Numbered from the stretch's first letter, positions 15,609 to 25,290 are shown. The stretch is 64,000 nucleotides of DNA from CAVUBL01 sp963837945 (GCA_963837945.1 CAWIQD010000002.1:124001-188000), one strand, 5' to 3'. Translations and numbers: made by a program. Notes: generated by a model not told the origin, from the letters alone.

Positions 15609-17453
15609 GTGGACGAACGGAAGAACCGTGAAGGTGAGGGGCGCGATGCCGACCGTGACTCGAACCGCGCAGGCGGCCTCAGCCGCCGCGACCTCCTCAA
15701 GTCCCTGGGGATCGCCGGGGGCGCGACGCTCTTCCTCCAGGCGCCGATCGGTCTCGGCGCCGCGACCTCCTGGGCCGCCGAGCTGCCGCCGGCCGCCGAG
15801 GGAGGCGGCGGCGCGAAGGGGCACGTGGTCGTCCTGGGCGCCGGCGTCGGCGGCCTCGTGGCGGCGTACGAGCTTCAGATGCGCGGGTACCGCGCCACGG
15901 TGGTGGAGGCCCGAGCGAGGATCGGCGGCCGCTCTCTGACCCTGCGCCCCGGCGACGAGCTGGTCGAGAACCCGCTTGCGCCCTACCGCGACACCGGCCA
16001 GACCGGCTCCAAGCAGACCTGCGTCTTCCGGCCGGCCGACGCGCGAGGCTACGACCAGCCCTACCTGAACGCCGGCCCGGGCCGCATCCCGTCGGCCCAC
16101 ACCCACGTCCTCGACCTGTGCAAGGAGCTGAAGGTCCCCCTCGAGGTCTACATCATGGAGAGCCGGTCGAACCGCGTGCGGTCCGAGGCCCCGGCACGAG
16201 TGAACCGCCACGTGGTGAACGACGCCCGGGGCTGGATCGCCCAGGCGCTCTTCGGACTCGCGAGCCAGGTGCCCGGATTGAACCGCGACCAGCAGGTCGC
16301 GCTCCAGCAGCTCCTGATCCAGTTCGGCTCCCTGGGCAACGGCATGCAGGGCGGCGGAACGCGGGGCGTCTACGCCGACAACGGCAGGTACGAGCGCTCC
16401 ACCCGCAGCGGGTACCAGAAGCTGCCCGAGGTCGCACCCGGCGTGCCGGTCAAGCCGCTCACGCTCCAGGAGGTGCTCGCGACGAAGTTCTGGGAGACCC
16501 AGGTCTACCAGCCGGAGGACTTCCTCTGGCAGCCCACCCTGTTCCAGCCGGTGGGTGGCATGGATCGCATCGAGAATGCTCTCGCCACCCGGGTCGGCCC
16601 CGCGAACATCCGGAGCAACGCCCCGGTCCGGGCGATCCGCTATGACTCGGGGTCCAAGAAGTGGCACCTCGAGCTCGAGGGGGGCGCCTCGGTCGAGCCG
16701 GCCGACGCGTGCGTCAGCAACGTCCCGATCCCGCTCCTGCGCGCACCGCTGGGAGACCTCGACCGGCAGCCCTTCCCTCCTGCGTTCAAGGCCGCCCTGA
16801 AGAAGGTCTTCGCGATCCCTGCAACCGGGACCGATGGCTTCCTCGCCCCCACCTGCAAGGTGGGCTGGCAGGCGCCCCGCGCCCTCTGGCAGACGCCCGA
16901 TCCGAAGGCCGACCGCGTGGTGCCGATCTTTGGAGGCATCTCCTGGACCACCCACCCCATGACCCAGCTCTGGTACCCCTCGGACCGGATCTTCGACGAC
17001 CTCGGCGTGCTCACCGGCGCCTACAACTATTCCCAGAACGCCGCCACCTGGGGCGAGTACTCGCCGGCCTGGCGCCTCCAGCAGGCCCGCGCCGGCGCCC
17101 GGGAGCTGGCCGGCGACGCCTTCGCCGACGGCCTCGGCGCCGGCCTGTCGATCGCCTGGCAGAACATCGAGCACATCCGTGGCGGCTGGGCGCAGTGGCA
17201 GAACGTCGACCCCGACGAGAGGGTCCGGGTCCAGGTCTACAACGACCTGGTCGAGGGAGCTGCCGAGGGTCGCTTCTTCCTTTGCGGGGATCAGCTCTCC
17301 CAGCTCCCGGGCTGGAAGGAAGGCGCCGTGGTGTCGGGCCTCCTGGCCGCGGCCGAGGTGGCGAATCGCTCCTTCCATCCGCCGGCGGCGAAGAGCGTCC
17401 CGGACAGCCGAATCCTGGTCGAGGGTCGGGTGCCGGTCGAGATCGAGGAGTAG
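15609..17453 (+). CDS. Tat-exported flavin amine oxidase
   Basis: The 614-aa protein carries a twin-arginine signal (SRRDLLKSLGIAGGATLFL, about residues 20-40), then the FAD-binding Rossmann motif VVLGAGVGGLVAAYELQMRGY and the second FAD motif ARIGGRSLTLR typical of the monoamine/L-amino-acid oxidase family. The C-terminus has the matching FAD motif FFLCGDQLSQLPGWKEGAVVSG. It should be exported folded, with FAD bound, and oxidise amines or amino acids in the periplasm with release of H2O2. The substrate is unknown. The start is GTG at 15609 with GAGGAGA upstream. Confidence 0.87.
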   Translation: MDERKNREGEGRDADRDSNRAGGLSRRDLLKSLGIAGGATLFLQAPIGLGAATSWAAELPPAAEGGGGAKGHVVVLGAGVGGLVAAYELQMRGYRATVVEARARIGGRSLTLRPGDELVENPLAPYRDTGQTGSKQTCVFRPADARGYDQPYLNAGPGRIPSAHTHVLDLCKELKVPLEVYIMESRSNRVRSEAPARVNRHVVNDARGWIAQALFGLASQVPGLNRDQQVALQQLLIQFGSLGNGMQGGGTRGVYADNGRYERSTRSGYQKLPEVAPGVPVKPLTLQEVLATKFWETQVYQPEDFLWQPTLFQPVGGMDRIENALATRVGPANIRSNAPVRAIRYDSGSKKWHLELEGGASVEPADACVSNVPIPLLRAPLGDLDRQPFPPAFKAALKKVFAIPATGTDGFLAPTCKVGWQAPRALWQTPDPKADRVVPIFGGISWTTHPMTQLWYPSDRIFDDLGVLTGAYNYSQNAATWGEYSPAWRLQQARAGARELAGDAFADGLGAGLSIAWQNIEHIRGGWAQWQNVDPDERVRVQVYNDLVEGAAEGRFFLCGDQLSQLPGWKEGAVVSGLLAAAEVANRSFHPPAAKSVPDSRILVEGRVPVEIEE

Positions 17454-17554
17454 ACACCAGCCCACCCGTTGGTCCTCTGCGCCCCACCCGTTCGGGTCGC
17501 GCGACCGCCCCTGCCTCGCGTCTAGAGTCGTTGGGAAACGTGAGGGAGAAGATC

Positions 17555-18796
17555 ATGAAAGAGCTGCTGCCGGAGCGGGCGAGGGACTACCAGGAACGCG
17601 CGCGGCACGTGGCGGAGAGCGCCGTGCGGCCGGTCGCCGCCGAGCTCGACCGCACCCGCGCCTACCCGTGGAGCGTCGTCCAGGCGCTGCGCGACGCCGA
17701 CCTGATGGGGATCTGGATCCCGATCGAGTACGGCGGCCAGGGAGCGGGCGTGCTCGACCTGTGCGTGGTGGTCGAGCAGCTCTCCCGAGCCTGCGGCGGG
17801 GTCGGCGTCGCCTACGCCGTCAATGCGCTCGGCAGCTTCCCGATCATCCTCGGAGGCAGCGAGGAGCAGAAGCTCCGCTGGCTGCCGCCGGTCGCCTCCG
17901 GCGAGAAGCTGATCGCCTTCGGGCTCTCCGAGATGGCGTCGGGCTCCGACGCCGGGAGCCTCCGGACCCGGGCCGTGCCCGACGGCGACTCCTACGTCGT
18001 CGACGGCGACAAGAAGTGGAACACCAACGCCGACGCGGCCTCGATCTACACCGTCTACTGCTCCACCCGGCCGGACCGCGGCAGCCGCGGGATCTCGCCG
18101 ATCGTCGTCGAGAAGGGCACGCCGGGGTTCACGATCGGCAAGCGCGAGGACTTGATGGGCATCCGCTGCGTGCCGGTCCACGAGCTCCACTTCCGCGGCT
18201 GCCGGGTGCCGGCGGAGAACCTGCTGGGAAACGTCGAGGGCCAGGGCTTCAAGAACGCGATGCGGACCCTCGACCGGGCGCGGCCCGGGGTCGCGGCGCA
18301 GGCGGTGGGGCTCGCCCAGGGCGCCCTCGAGTGGGCGATGCGCTACACCTCCGAGCGCCAGCAGTTCGGCCAGTCGGTGATGAGCTTCCAGGGCATCCAG
18401 TTCATGATCGCCGACATGGCGACCCAGGTCGAGGCGGCCCGCCAGCTCGTCTACTCCGCGGCGCGCGCCATCGACGAGGGCCACCCCGGAGCGTCGAAGT
18501 ACGCCGCCATGTCGAAGGTCTTCGCGAGCGACGTCGCGATGCGGGTGACGACCGACGCCGTGCAGCTCTTCGGCGGCTACGGCTACTGCCGCGACTACCC
18601 CATCGAGAAGTACATGCGCGACGCGAAGATCACCCAGATCTACGAAGGCGCCAACCAGATCCAGCGCATGGTGATCGGCCGGGCGCTGACCAAGGAGGCG
18701 ACGGCGCTTCCGTCGCTCCTCGACGTCCGGGTCGAGCACTTCCCGCCGCCCGAGGTCGAGACCGAGGCGGCCGAGCTCGTCCTGACCGAAGCCTGA
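17555..18796 (+). CDS. Acyl-CoA dehydrogenase
   Basis: The 413-aa protein is a complete FAD-dependent acyl-CoA dehydrogenase. It has the N-terminal helical domain, the middle beta domain with AFGLSEMASGSDAGSL and the FAD-binding KKWNTNADAA region, then DRARPGVAAQAVGLAQGALEWA and the C-terminal FGGYGYCRDYPIEKYMRDAK. The catalytic base is E364 in YEGANQIQR, the position used by short/medium-chain and butyryl-type enzymes. It introduces the alpha-beta double bond in beta-oxidation or branched-chain amino acid breakdown. ATG 17555 was chosen; GTG 17540 is an alternative. Confidence 0.92.
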   Translation: MKELLPERARDYQERARHVAESAVRPVAAELDRTRAYPWSVVQALRDADLMGIWIPIEYGGQGAGVLDLCVVVEQLSRACGGVGVAYAVNALGSFPIILGGSEEQKLRWLPPVASGEKLIAFGLSEMASGSDAGSLRTRAVPDGDSYVVDGDKKWNTNADAASIYTVYCSTRPDRGSRGISPIVVEKGTPGFTIGKREDLMGIRCVPVHELHFRGCRVPAENLLGNVEGQGFKNAMRTLDRARPGVAAQAVGLAQGALEWAMRYTSERQQFGQSVMSFQGIQFMIADMATQVEAARQLVYSAARAIDEGHPGASKYAAMSKVFASDVAMRVTTDAVQLFGGYGYCRDYPIEKYMRDAKITQIYEGANQIQRMVIGRALTKEATALPSLLDVRVEHFPPPEVETEAAELVLTEA

Positions 18797-18828
18797 CCTC
18801 TCGATCGCAACCGAACCAGGAGCCGACC

Positions 18829-19560
18829 ATGCCCACGACCATCACCGACGTCGAGCTCGATTGCACCGGCGAGGTGCAGTTGGGCCCCCTCTCCCCGGCG
18901 ACCCGCGACCTCCTCATGCTGCTCGGCGGCGAGTGGCTCGAGCTCGGCCCTCAGGGCCGCAAGCTCCTGCCCTGCCACGTCCAGCCCGGCGGCCCGCCGA
19001 CCCTCGCCGCGCTCCCGGCCGAGCTCATCGCCTTCCTCGACGCGATGACCCCCGAGGAGCGCGAGGCCATGCCGGGCGGCGCCCTCGTGGTGCGCGACCA
19101 CGCCGGCTCCGTGGTGCGCCTGGTGGTCGCCCAGGGCGAGATCCACGTCCAGTGGCCGCGGGAGGACTGGTCGCAGGTCGAGCCGGTCGACCTCGACAAG
19201 GTCCTGGCCGAGATCGACGCCGCCTCGGCGCGGATCTCCGGCCGGGTGAGCTTCGAGGCCGAGCCGGGCGCCGAGGACCGGCTGGTGGAGCTCGTCGCCC
19301 GCTTCGACGGCCTCTACCCCGAGGGCGACCTGCGCGTCGAGCGCAAGGGCCCGACCCTCGAGGCCGAGCTCGCCGACGTCAACGTCGGCCCCGGGCAGCT
19401 CGTGGCCCTGCTGCACTGCCTGGCCGAGCCCTCCGAGTCGCTCGAGGGTGACCTCGAGGTCGGCTCGTTCCTGCCCCACGCCCAGGACCGCGACTTCCGC
19501 CTTACCCTCCACCGCGGCACCACGCGGGCCGTCCGCCCAGCCCTCTGGCCGGCGGCGTAG
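18829..19560 (+). CDS. Hypothetical acidic protein, 243 aa
   Basis: The cytoplasmic protein is strongly acidic (many D and E, calculated by eye) and is not recognised. It has two halves: residues 1-130 with RDLLMLLGGEWLELGPQGRKLLPCHV, and residues 130-243 with a repeat-like LVELVARFDGLYPEGDLRVERKGPTLEAEL. There is no signal peptide or membrane segment. It begins 32 bases after the acyl-CoA dehydrogenase stop with AGGAG upstream of the ATG, so the two are likely co-transcribed. Confidence 0.65.
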   Translation: MPTTITDVELDCTGEVQLGPLSPATRDLLMLLGGEWLELGPQGRKLLPCHVQPGGPPTLAALPAELIAFLDAMTPEEREAMPGGALVVRDHAGSVVRLVVAQGEIHVQWPREDWSQVEPVDLDKVLAEIDAASARISGRVSFEAEPGAEDRLVELVARFDGLYPEGDLRVERKGPTLEAELADVNVGPGQLVALLHCLAEPSESLEGDLEVGSFLPHAQDRDFRLTLHRGTTRAVRPALWPAA

Positions 19561-19608
19561 GCAGGGTCGCCGGCCGGACCGGCGGACCGGTCCGGGCCGG
19601 TTCGAGCT

Positions 19609-19648
19609 CGCTTGCTGGAGGGCGCATCGATGCGCCCTCCAGCAAGCG
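19609..19648. repeat. Perfect 40-bp palindrome
   Basis: Bases 19609-19648 read the same on both strands without a mismatch; the half-site is CGCTTGCTGGAGGGCGCATC. It has no T-run after it, so it is not a standard terminator. It may be a binding site for a dimeric protein, a cruciform-forming sequence or a trace of an insertion event. The flanks 19561-19795 contain no gene. Confidence 0.8.
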
Positions 19649-19795
19649 CCGAAGCGACGGCCAGAGTCACTCTTCGACATGTTCAGAGCGAGGTAAGGGC
19701 GCAAACTATCGCTCAACGAGTAGACAAAGCGCCCCTCTCCGTGAGAGTGTCATTGCGAAATAACGGCCGCACAGCAATCCGACGACCGGTTCCGC

Positions 19796-22330
19796 ATGGC
19801 GCGCACCACGAGCGAGACTTCCATCCTCTCCCGCCCCTCGGGCGCCGGCACCGGGCGGGCGATTTCGCGAGGCCTCTGGCGGCCGCTCGCCCTGGCGCTT
19901 CGCCCCCACCGCTCCCGGCCGCTCGTCAGCCTGGTCATCGTCGCCTCGCTGGTCCTGGGGATCGGGGTCGACACGGCGGTCTTCTCGCTGATCGACGCGA
20001 TCTTCGTCCGCCCGCTGCCGGTCCGTGACCTCGGCCGGCTGGTCGCGCTCTACCGCACGGTGCGCTCGGACTCGGGCGAGTACACCGGCATGGGCCGCTT
20101 CTCCTACCCGACCTACGCCGACCTGCGCGAGCGCAACCGAACGTTCGACCGGATGGGCCTCTACACCTGGGGGCCGGTCAACTTCTCCGGCGACGGCGTC
20201 GAGCCGCTCCGGGCGATCGCGATGTTCGCCGACGCCGGCTACTTCGAGACCCTGGGGATCGAGGCGGCGCTCGGCCGCCTCTTCCGGCCCGAGGAGACCG
20301 AGCCCACCTCGGCCGCCCGGGTGGCCGTCTTGAGCCACGCCACCTGGGTGCGGCGCTTCGGCTCGGACCCCGGCGTGATCGGCCGGACCGTGCGGATCGA
20401 CGCCCTGCCGTTCGAGGTGGTGGGCGTCGGCCCCCCCGGCTTCCGGGGAACCCAGCTTCACGTGGGCGTGGACGTCTGGGTGCCGCCGCAGTCCTACCGC
20501 GACCTGGGCGTGCTCGGCGCGTCCTTCGACGAGCGCGACGTCGCCATCTTTTCGCTGATCGGGCGCCTCGCGCCCGGGGTCCGGCCCGAGCAAGCCCACC
20601 GCGACCTGATGGCCCTCGGCCGCCAGCTCGAGAGCGAGTACCCGGTCGCCGAGGAGGGGCTCGGCACCTCTCTCGAACCCCTCCTCGACGGCGTGCTCCT
20701 GCCCCGGGAGAGGCCCGGCTACGTGGGCTACGCCCGGGTGCTCTCGCTGGCGGCCGGCCTGGTGCTGCTGCTGAGCTGCCTCAACGTGGCGGTGCTCCTG
20801 CTCCTGCGCGGCCTGGAGCGGAGCCACGAGCTCGCGGTCCGCCAGGTCCTCGGCGCGGGCCGCTCGCGGCTGGTGCGCCAGCTGGTGGGCGAAAACCTCC
20901 TCCTCTTCGCCGCCGGCGGCCTGCTGGCGATCCCGGCCGCCGCCTGGACCCAGCATCTCCTGTGGACGTTCCGCCCGCCCCGGCTCGCGGAGGGGGTCCT
21001 GGAGGGCGGGCTCGCGGACCAGCGCCTCCTCTGGGGCCTCGCGCTCCTCGCCCTGACCACGGCCCTGGTGGGAATCCTGCCCGCCTGGCGGAGCGCCCGC
21101 CTCGACCCCGCGCGGCAAGTCGGCGGCCATCCGGCGCCGGGCGGTGCCTGCCGCTCCGGCGACCTCCTCGTGATGGCCCAGGTGGGGCTGGCGGTGGTCG
21201 CCCTGGTCGGCGGCGGGCTCTTCGTCCGGCATCTCGAGGAGGCCCGGGAGATCGACCTCGGGTTCGCGCCAGACCACCTCGTGGTCCTGACCGTGGCTCC
21301 CGGAGACCAGGGCTACGGCGACGCGCAGGTCGCACAGTTCTACGACGAGCTCGAGGCACGGGTGCGGGCCCTGCCCGGCGTCGAGGCGGCGAGCTGGTCG
21401 GAGAACCGGCTGCTGCGCGGCGCGGTGGTCCAGCACCAGGTCTTCCTGCCCGGCGCCACCGAACCGGCGAGCGGGGGCGGCCGCCTCTACCACCGCACCG
21501 ACGCCGTCACCCCCGGGTTCCTGGCGACGGCGGCGATCACTCTGCTCCAGGGCCGGGACTTCGACGACTCGGACCGGGCGGACGGGCGGCCGGTGGCGAT
21601 CGTCAACCGGACCATGGCCGAGCTCGCCTGGCCGGGCGAGAACCCGATCGGCCGCCGCTTCCACTTCGACTACCCGAGCGATCCGGAGGTCGAGGTGGTC
21701 GGCGTCGCCGAGGACGCCAAGTACCGCTACATCCACGAAGACCCGCAGTTCTTCCTCTACGTGCCCTTCGCGCAGGCCCCTCCGGCCGCGGCGACCCTCC
21801 ACGTGCGGACCGCCGGGGACCCGCGGGCGATTCTCCCGGCCCTGCGCGACCAGGCCCACGCGCTCGATCCCGCGATGCCGGTGGCCGACCTCGCTACCCT
21901 TTCGAGCTTCGTCGACGACGAGCTCTGGCTGGAGCGCGCGGCGGCGAGCTTCCTCGCCGTCATGGGGCTCCTCGCCCTCGTCCTGGTGGCGATCGGGGTC
22001 CACGCCGTGATGGCCTTCACGGTCCAGCGCCGGGCGCGGGAATTCGGGATCCGGTTGTCGCTCGGCGCCGCCCGCTCGCAGATCCTGGGCCGGGTGCTGC
22101 GGACCGTGGCCGTGCGGGTGGTCGCCGGCGTCGCCCTGGGGGCGGTGGGCGTGGTCGCGGTCCTCCGGCCGGCCGCGGCGGGCTTCCTCCACGGCGTCGA
22201 CCCGCTCTGGACCGCCGGCCTGGCCCTCGGGGCCGCGGTCCTGATCGCCGCCGTCGCGCTGACCGGCACCTTCCGCCTGGCGAGAAGCGCCGCGCAGACG
22301 AGCCCCTCGGCACTCCTGCGCGACGAGTGA
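19796..22330 (+). CDS. ADOP-type ABC transporter permease (MacB/FtsX-like)
   Basis: The 844-aa protein has two copies of the MacB-PCD/FtsX unit in one chain. The first begins with a membrane helix (LVSLVIVASLVLGIGVDTAVFSLIDAI), a large periplasmic domain and three helices around 320-440. The second has a further periplasmic domain (540-720) and three C-terminal helices ending in RSAAQTSPSALLRDE. This duplicated permease without its own ATPase is the ADOP family, highly expanded in Acidobacteria. No ATP-binding gene lies nearby. Such permeases extrude peptides or macrolides, or act as mechanotransmitters; the substrate is unknown. Confidence 0.87.
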   Translation: MARTTSETSILSRPSGAGTGRAISRGLWRPLALALRPHRSRPLVSLVIVASLVLGIGVDTAVFSLIDAIFVRPLPVRDLGRLVALYRTVRSDSGEYTGMGRFSYPTYADLRERNRTFDRMGLYTWGPVNFSGDGVEPLRAIAMFADAGYFETLGIEAALGRLFRPEETEPTSAARVAVLSHATWVRRFGSDPGVIGRTVRIDALPFEVVGVGPPGFRGTQLHVGVDVWVPPQSYRDLGVLGASFDERDVAIFSLIGRLAPGVRPEQAHRDLMALGRQLESEYPVAEEGLGTSLEPLLDGVLLPRERPGYVGYARVLSLAAGLVLLLSCLNVAVLLLLRGLERSHELAVRQVLGAGRSRLVRQLVGENLLLFAAGGLLAIPAAAWTQHLLWTFRPPRLAEGVLEGGLADQRLLWGLALLALTTALVGILPAWRSARLDPARQVGGHPAPGGACRSGDLLVMAQVGLAVVALVGGGLFVRHLEEAREIDLGFAPDHLVVLTVAPGDQGYGDAQVAQFYDELEARVRALPGVEAASWSENRLLRGAVVQHQVFLPGATEPASGGGRLYHRTDAVTPGFLATAAITLLQGRDFDDSDRADGRPVAIVNRTMAELAWPGENPIGRRFHFDYPSDPEVEVVGVAEDAKYRYIHEDPQFFLYVPFAQAPPAAATLHVRTAGDPRAILPALRDQAHALDPAMPVADLATLSSFVDDELWLERAAASFLAVMGLLALVLVAIGVHAVMAFTVQRRAREFGIRLSLGAARSQILGRVLRTVAVRVVAGVALGAVGVVAVLRPAAAGFLHGVDPLWTAGLALGAAVLIAAVALTGTFRLARSAAQTSPSALLRDE

Positions 22331-22407
22331 GGGGCCGCCTACGCACCGGCCGGCGGCGGTAGACTCCGCCTTCCGAAGAGGGTAGCTCGACCGGCCGAGG
22401 AGGGGCG

Positions 22408-22998
22408 ATGCGCAGGAGCCGCATGGAAGCGTTCAGCGACGGGGTGATCGCGATCCTCATCACGATCATGGTGCTCGAGCTGCGCCCGCCCGAGGGCACC
22501 TCCCCCGCCGCCTTGCGCCCCCTCCTGCCGCTGTTCTCGAGCTACGTCCTGAGCTTCGTCTACCTGGCGATCTACTGGAACAACCACCACCACCTGTTTC
22601 AGGCGGTCGAGCGGGTCGACGGCCCGGTGCTGTGGGCCAACCTGCACCTGCTCTTCTGGCTGTCGCTGGTGCCCTTCGTCACGGCCTGGATGGGCGAGAG
22701 CTTCGCGCCCTGGCCGGTGGCCCTCTACGGAACGGTCCTGCTGGCCGCCGGCATCGCCTACTTCCTCCTCACCCGCAGGCTTCTCGCCTGCCACGACCGG
22801 AGCTCGCCGCTGGCGCGGGCCTTGGGGAACGACGTCAAGGGCAAGCTCTCGGTGGTCGTCTACGCGGCGGCGCTCCCGCTCGCCTTCGTCCGTCCCTGGC
22901 TCGCCTGCTCCCTCTATGTCGCGGTCGCCGCCTGGTGGCTGGTTCCCGACCGGCGGATCGAGCGGGTGCTCCGAGGCGCACCGGCCGGCGAGGAGTGA
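22408..22998 (+). CDS. TMEM175-family potassium channel-like protein
   Basis: The 196-aa membrane protein opens with RMEAFSDGVIAILITIMVLEL, the FSD-containing first helix that forms the selectivity filter in TMEM175/DUF1211 channels. Five or six predicted membrane helices follow, including YVLSFVYLAIYWNNHHHLF. Bacterial members have a single six-helix unit and assemble as tetramers that conduct K+. The gene is isolated between two unrelated genes, so its physiological role is not indicated by context. Confidence 0.9.
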   Translation: MRRSRMEAFSDGVIAILITIMVLELRPPEGTSPAALRPLLPLFSSYVLSFVYLAIYWNNHHHLFQAVERVDGPVLWANLHLLFWLSLVPFVTAWMGESFAPWPVALYGTVLLAAGIAYFLLTRRLLACHDRSSPLARALGNDVKGKLSVVVYAAALPLAFVRPWLACSLYVAVAAWWLVPDRRIERVLRGAPAGEE

Positions 22999-23048
22999 GA
23001 CCGGCGACGACGGACGGCTCCCGCGCCCCGCGGTAGAGTCCGGGCACC

Positions 23049-23654
23049 TTGGACCGCGGGCCGGAGAGCTTCTGGGACCTCTGCTACCGGGACGGCTCGT
23101 ACCTCGAGCACTGGGAGCCGATCGAGGTTCCGGAGGAGCTCGCCCGCCTCGCCGCCTCGGGTCGGGTGCCGGCCGGAGGGACCTGCCTCGACGTCGGCTG
23201 CGGGGCCGGCCTCGAGGCGCTTTACCTCGCCTGGGAGGGATTCCGGGTGATTGGCGTCGATTCGAGCGAGCCGGCCCTCGAGCGGGCTCGCGAGCGGGCG
23301 GCGTCGGCCGGTGTCGAGGTCGACTTCCGCGCGGGCAGCGTCTTCGCCCTGCCGGTCGTCTCCGGCACGGTCGACCTCGCCCTCGACCGCGGGTGCTTTC
23401 ACTGTATCGACCGCGAGGACCGGCCGGACTACGCTCGGGAGATCGTCCGCGTGCTCCGCCCCGGCGGCCTCTTCCTCCTGCGCGGCGCCCGGCGCGACGA
23501 CGAGGAGCAAGGGGTCCTCGGCTTCGACGCCGCCGAGCTCGACGCCCTCTTCCCCGCCCCAATCTTCACGCGGGGCGAGATCGAGCCGATCGAGCTGGCG
23601 GCCCGTGCCGGCAGCCTCGCGGCGAACCGGGTGCTGCTCGACAAACGCGCCTGA
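23049..23654 (+). CDS. Class I SAM-dependent methyltransferase
   Basis: The 201-aa protein has methyltransferase motif I CLDVGCGAGLEALYLAWEG, the acidic end of strand 2 VIGVDSS, and motif IV-like VDLALDRGCFHCI. The LDRGCFHCI segment resembles thiopurine/arsenite-type and TehB-like small methyltransferases. The substrate is not predictable. The annotated start is TTG at 23049, since no ATG or GTG precedes motif I in frame near a ribosome binding site. It is followed by the repeat and intron region. Confidence 0.85.
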   Translation: MDRGPESFWDLCYRDGSYLEHWEPIEVPEELARLAASGRVPAGGTCLDVGCGAGLEALYLAWEGFRVIGVDSSEPALERARERAASAGVEVDFRAGSVFALPVVSGTVDLALDRGCFHCIDREDRPDYAREIVRVLRPGGLFLLRGARRDDEEQGVLGFDAAELDALFPAPIFTRGEIEPIELAARAGSLAANRVLLDKRA

Positions 23655-23689
23655 AGCGAGCGAGGCGTCCGGATCCTCGGGTGCCAGAG

Positions 23690-23860
23690 TGCCGAGCACA
23701 GCTCGGCCGCGTCGGGGGGTCCGGACCCGGCGGGGCCGAGGCTCGTGGCCGGCGGTGGCCTGGGGCGGCAGCGGCCTCTGGCGAGCCGCTCGGTGCCCGC
23801 CCGAGACGGAGCTCGGCCGCTTCATGCGGGATTGCCTTCGGCCGGTGCTACCGACGGATG
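23690..23860 (+). repeat. Dispersed hairpin repeat, left part before intron
   Basis: A partial copy at 23690-23712 (GCCGAGCACAGCTCGGCCGC) and a longer copy at 23802-23860 share the GAGCTCGGCCGCTTCATGCG core. The second copy continues to CCGACGGATG and is then broken by the group II intron. Its other arm reappears at 25711-25738. Confidence 0.75.
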
Positions 23861-23906
23861 ATAGGGGTAGGGAGGGCAGGTTGGATTCCCTGCCCCCCCT
23901 CCCTCC

Positions 23907-23939
23907 GAACCGGACGTGCGGATCTCCCGCATCCGGCTC
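23907..23939 (-). ncRNA. Group II intron domain V
   Basis: On the minus strand the 33 bases start GAGCCGGATGCGGGA and end CACGTCCGGTTC. They fold into the conserved two-stem catalytic hairpin of group II introns, with the AGC triad near the base and a GAGA-type loop. It lies about 15 bases downstream of the maturase stop codon, as expected. Confidence 0.9.
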
Positions 23940-23952
23940 TCCGGTTGGTGGT

Positions 23953-25290
23953 TCACCTACGAGAGGACTGCGAGTCCGAGGCATAGGCGGCTTCGAGGCT
24001 GAACAGCCCATGCTCGGCGAAGAAGGCGTTGGGCCAGCGCTGGTGGTCGCTACCGCGGCCCCGGCCTCGGCCTCGGCGACGCTTGCGTAAGATGCTGCGC
24101 AGGCGCATGCGGATCCACCGGTCGAGCGGCCGGAAGGTCGTCGGGTGGCTGTAGCGGTAGTACTCGTACCAGCCACGCAACGTCCGGCTGATGTCCCAGG
24201 TGATCCGATCGAGGCTGTGACCGTTGGTGCGCCGGGTCTTGCGGCGCAGGGTGTCCTTGAGCTTCCGGAGGCTCTTGTCGCGAGGCCATTGGTATCCCCG
24301 TTCGAAGTGGTACCCCAGGAAGTCGAAGCCACCCCGCTCGGTGGCATCCACCACCGCCGTCTTGTCCGGGTGAAGGCTCAGGCCCTCCTGGGCCGTCCAC
24401 ACCTCCACCAGGGCAAGCGCCCGGCGGGCCTCGGTCTCGCTCCGACACAGGATCACGAAGTCGTCGGCGTAGCGCACCATCTCGAAGCCCTCGCGGGCCA
24501 GAAGATGGTCCAGCGGGTCGAGGTAGATGTTGGCCAGTAGGGGGCTGATCACCGCGCCTTGCGGGGTTCCCCGCTCGGGCGTCCAGCTCTCCAGTCCGTC
24601 CAGTACCTCTTGCTCGAGAAAGGACTCGATCAGGGCGAGCACTCGCCCGTCCGATACCCTCTCACGCACCCGCGCCAGCAGGCGCTCCGGATCGATCGTG
24701 TCGAAGTACCGGCGCAGGTCGGCGTCCACCACCCAGGTGTGGCCCGAGTCGAGGAGCTCCTCGACCCGCTCCAGCGCTTCCCGGCACCCGCGCCCCGGGC
24801 GGAAGCCGTAGCTGTGCTCGGCGAAATCCCGCTCGAAGATCGGCTCCAGGACCAGGCGCAACGCGCCCTGCACCACCCGGTCGCGCACCGTCGGAATCCC
24901 CAGGGGCCGCTTCTCGCGGCTCCCCGGCTTGGGAATCCACCGCCGGCGAACCGCCTGCGGGCGGTAGCTACCGTCCCGCAAGGACGCCGACAGCGTCTCC
25001 ACCTCCTCCTCCAGGCGCGATCCGTAGTGATCCACGGTGACGTGATCTACCCCCGCGGCGCCCCCGTTGCGCTCGACTCTCTCGAACGCGCGCAGGAGCG
25101 TCTGCTTCCGGTAGACCTTGTCGATCAGGCTGAACCACGTCCCTCCTCGGACCCCGGTCTCCAGGGCCCGCAGCATGCGCTCCGTCCAGACCGAGGGTTC
25201 GGCCCAGCCCCATCGGGACCGGGCCTCTCCGGCGGGATTAGGGGCTCGCCCCACTCGCGCCGGGGTCTCGTCTCTCGTCCTGTCCGTCAC
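23953..25290 (-). CDS. ltrA: Group II intron reverse transcriptase/maturase
   Basis: The protein (up to 445 aa) has the reverse-transcriptase blocks in order: KPGSREKRPLGIPTVRDRVVQGA, HSYGFRPGRGC, the RT active site YADDFVILC, GTPQGAVISPLLANIYLDPLD and SLHPDKTAVVD. A maturase/X domain follows (LRGWYEYYRYSHPTTFRPLDRWIRMRL), ending WPNAFFAEHGLFSLEAAY. No HNH endonuclease domain is seen, which fits retrohoming without target cleavage on the second strand. The frame is intact. The true start may be the internal ATG near MLRALETGVRGG (about 25175), because the first 40 residues lie over ribozyme sequence. Confidence 0.92.
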   Translation of the reverse strand: MTDRTRDETPARVGRAPNPAGEARSRWGWAEPSVWTERMLRALETGVRGGTWFSLIDKVYRKQTLLRAFERVERNGGAAGVDHVTVDHYGSRLEEEVETLSASLRDGSYRPQAVRRRWIPKPGSREKRPLGIPTVRDRVVQGALRLVLEPIFERDFAEHSYGFRPGRGCREALERVEELLDSGHTWVVDADLRRYFDTIDPERLLARVRERVSDGRVLALIESFLEQEVLDGLESWTPERGTPQGAVISPLLANIYLDPLDHLLAREGFEMVRYADDFVILCRSETEARRALALVEVWTAQEGLSLHPDKTAVVDATERGGFDFLGYHFERGYQWPRDKSLRKLKDTLRRKTRRTNGHSLDRITWDISRTLRGWYEYYRYSHPTTFRPLDRWIRMRLRSILRKRRRGRGRGRGSDHQRWPNAFFAEHGLFSLEAAYASDSQSSRR

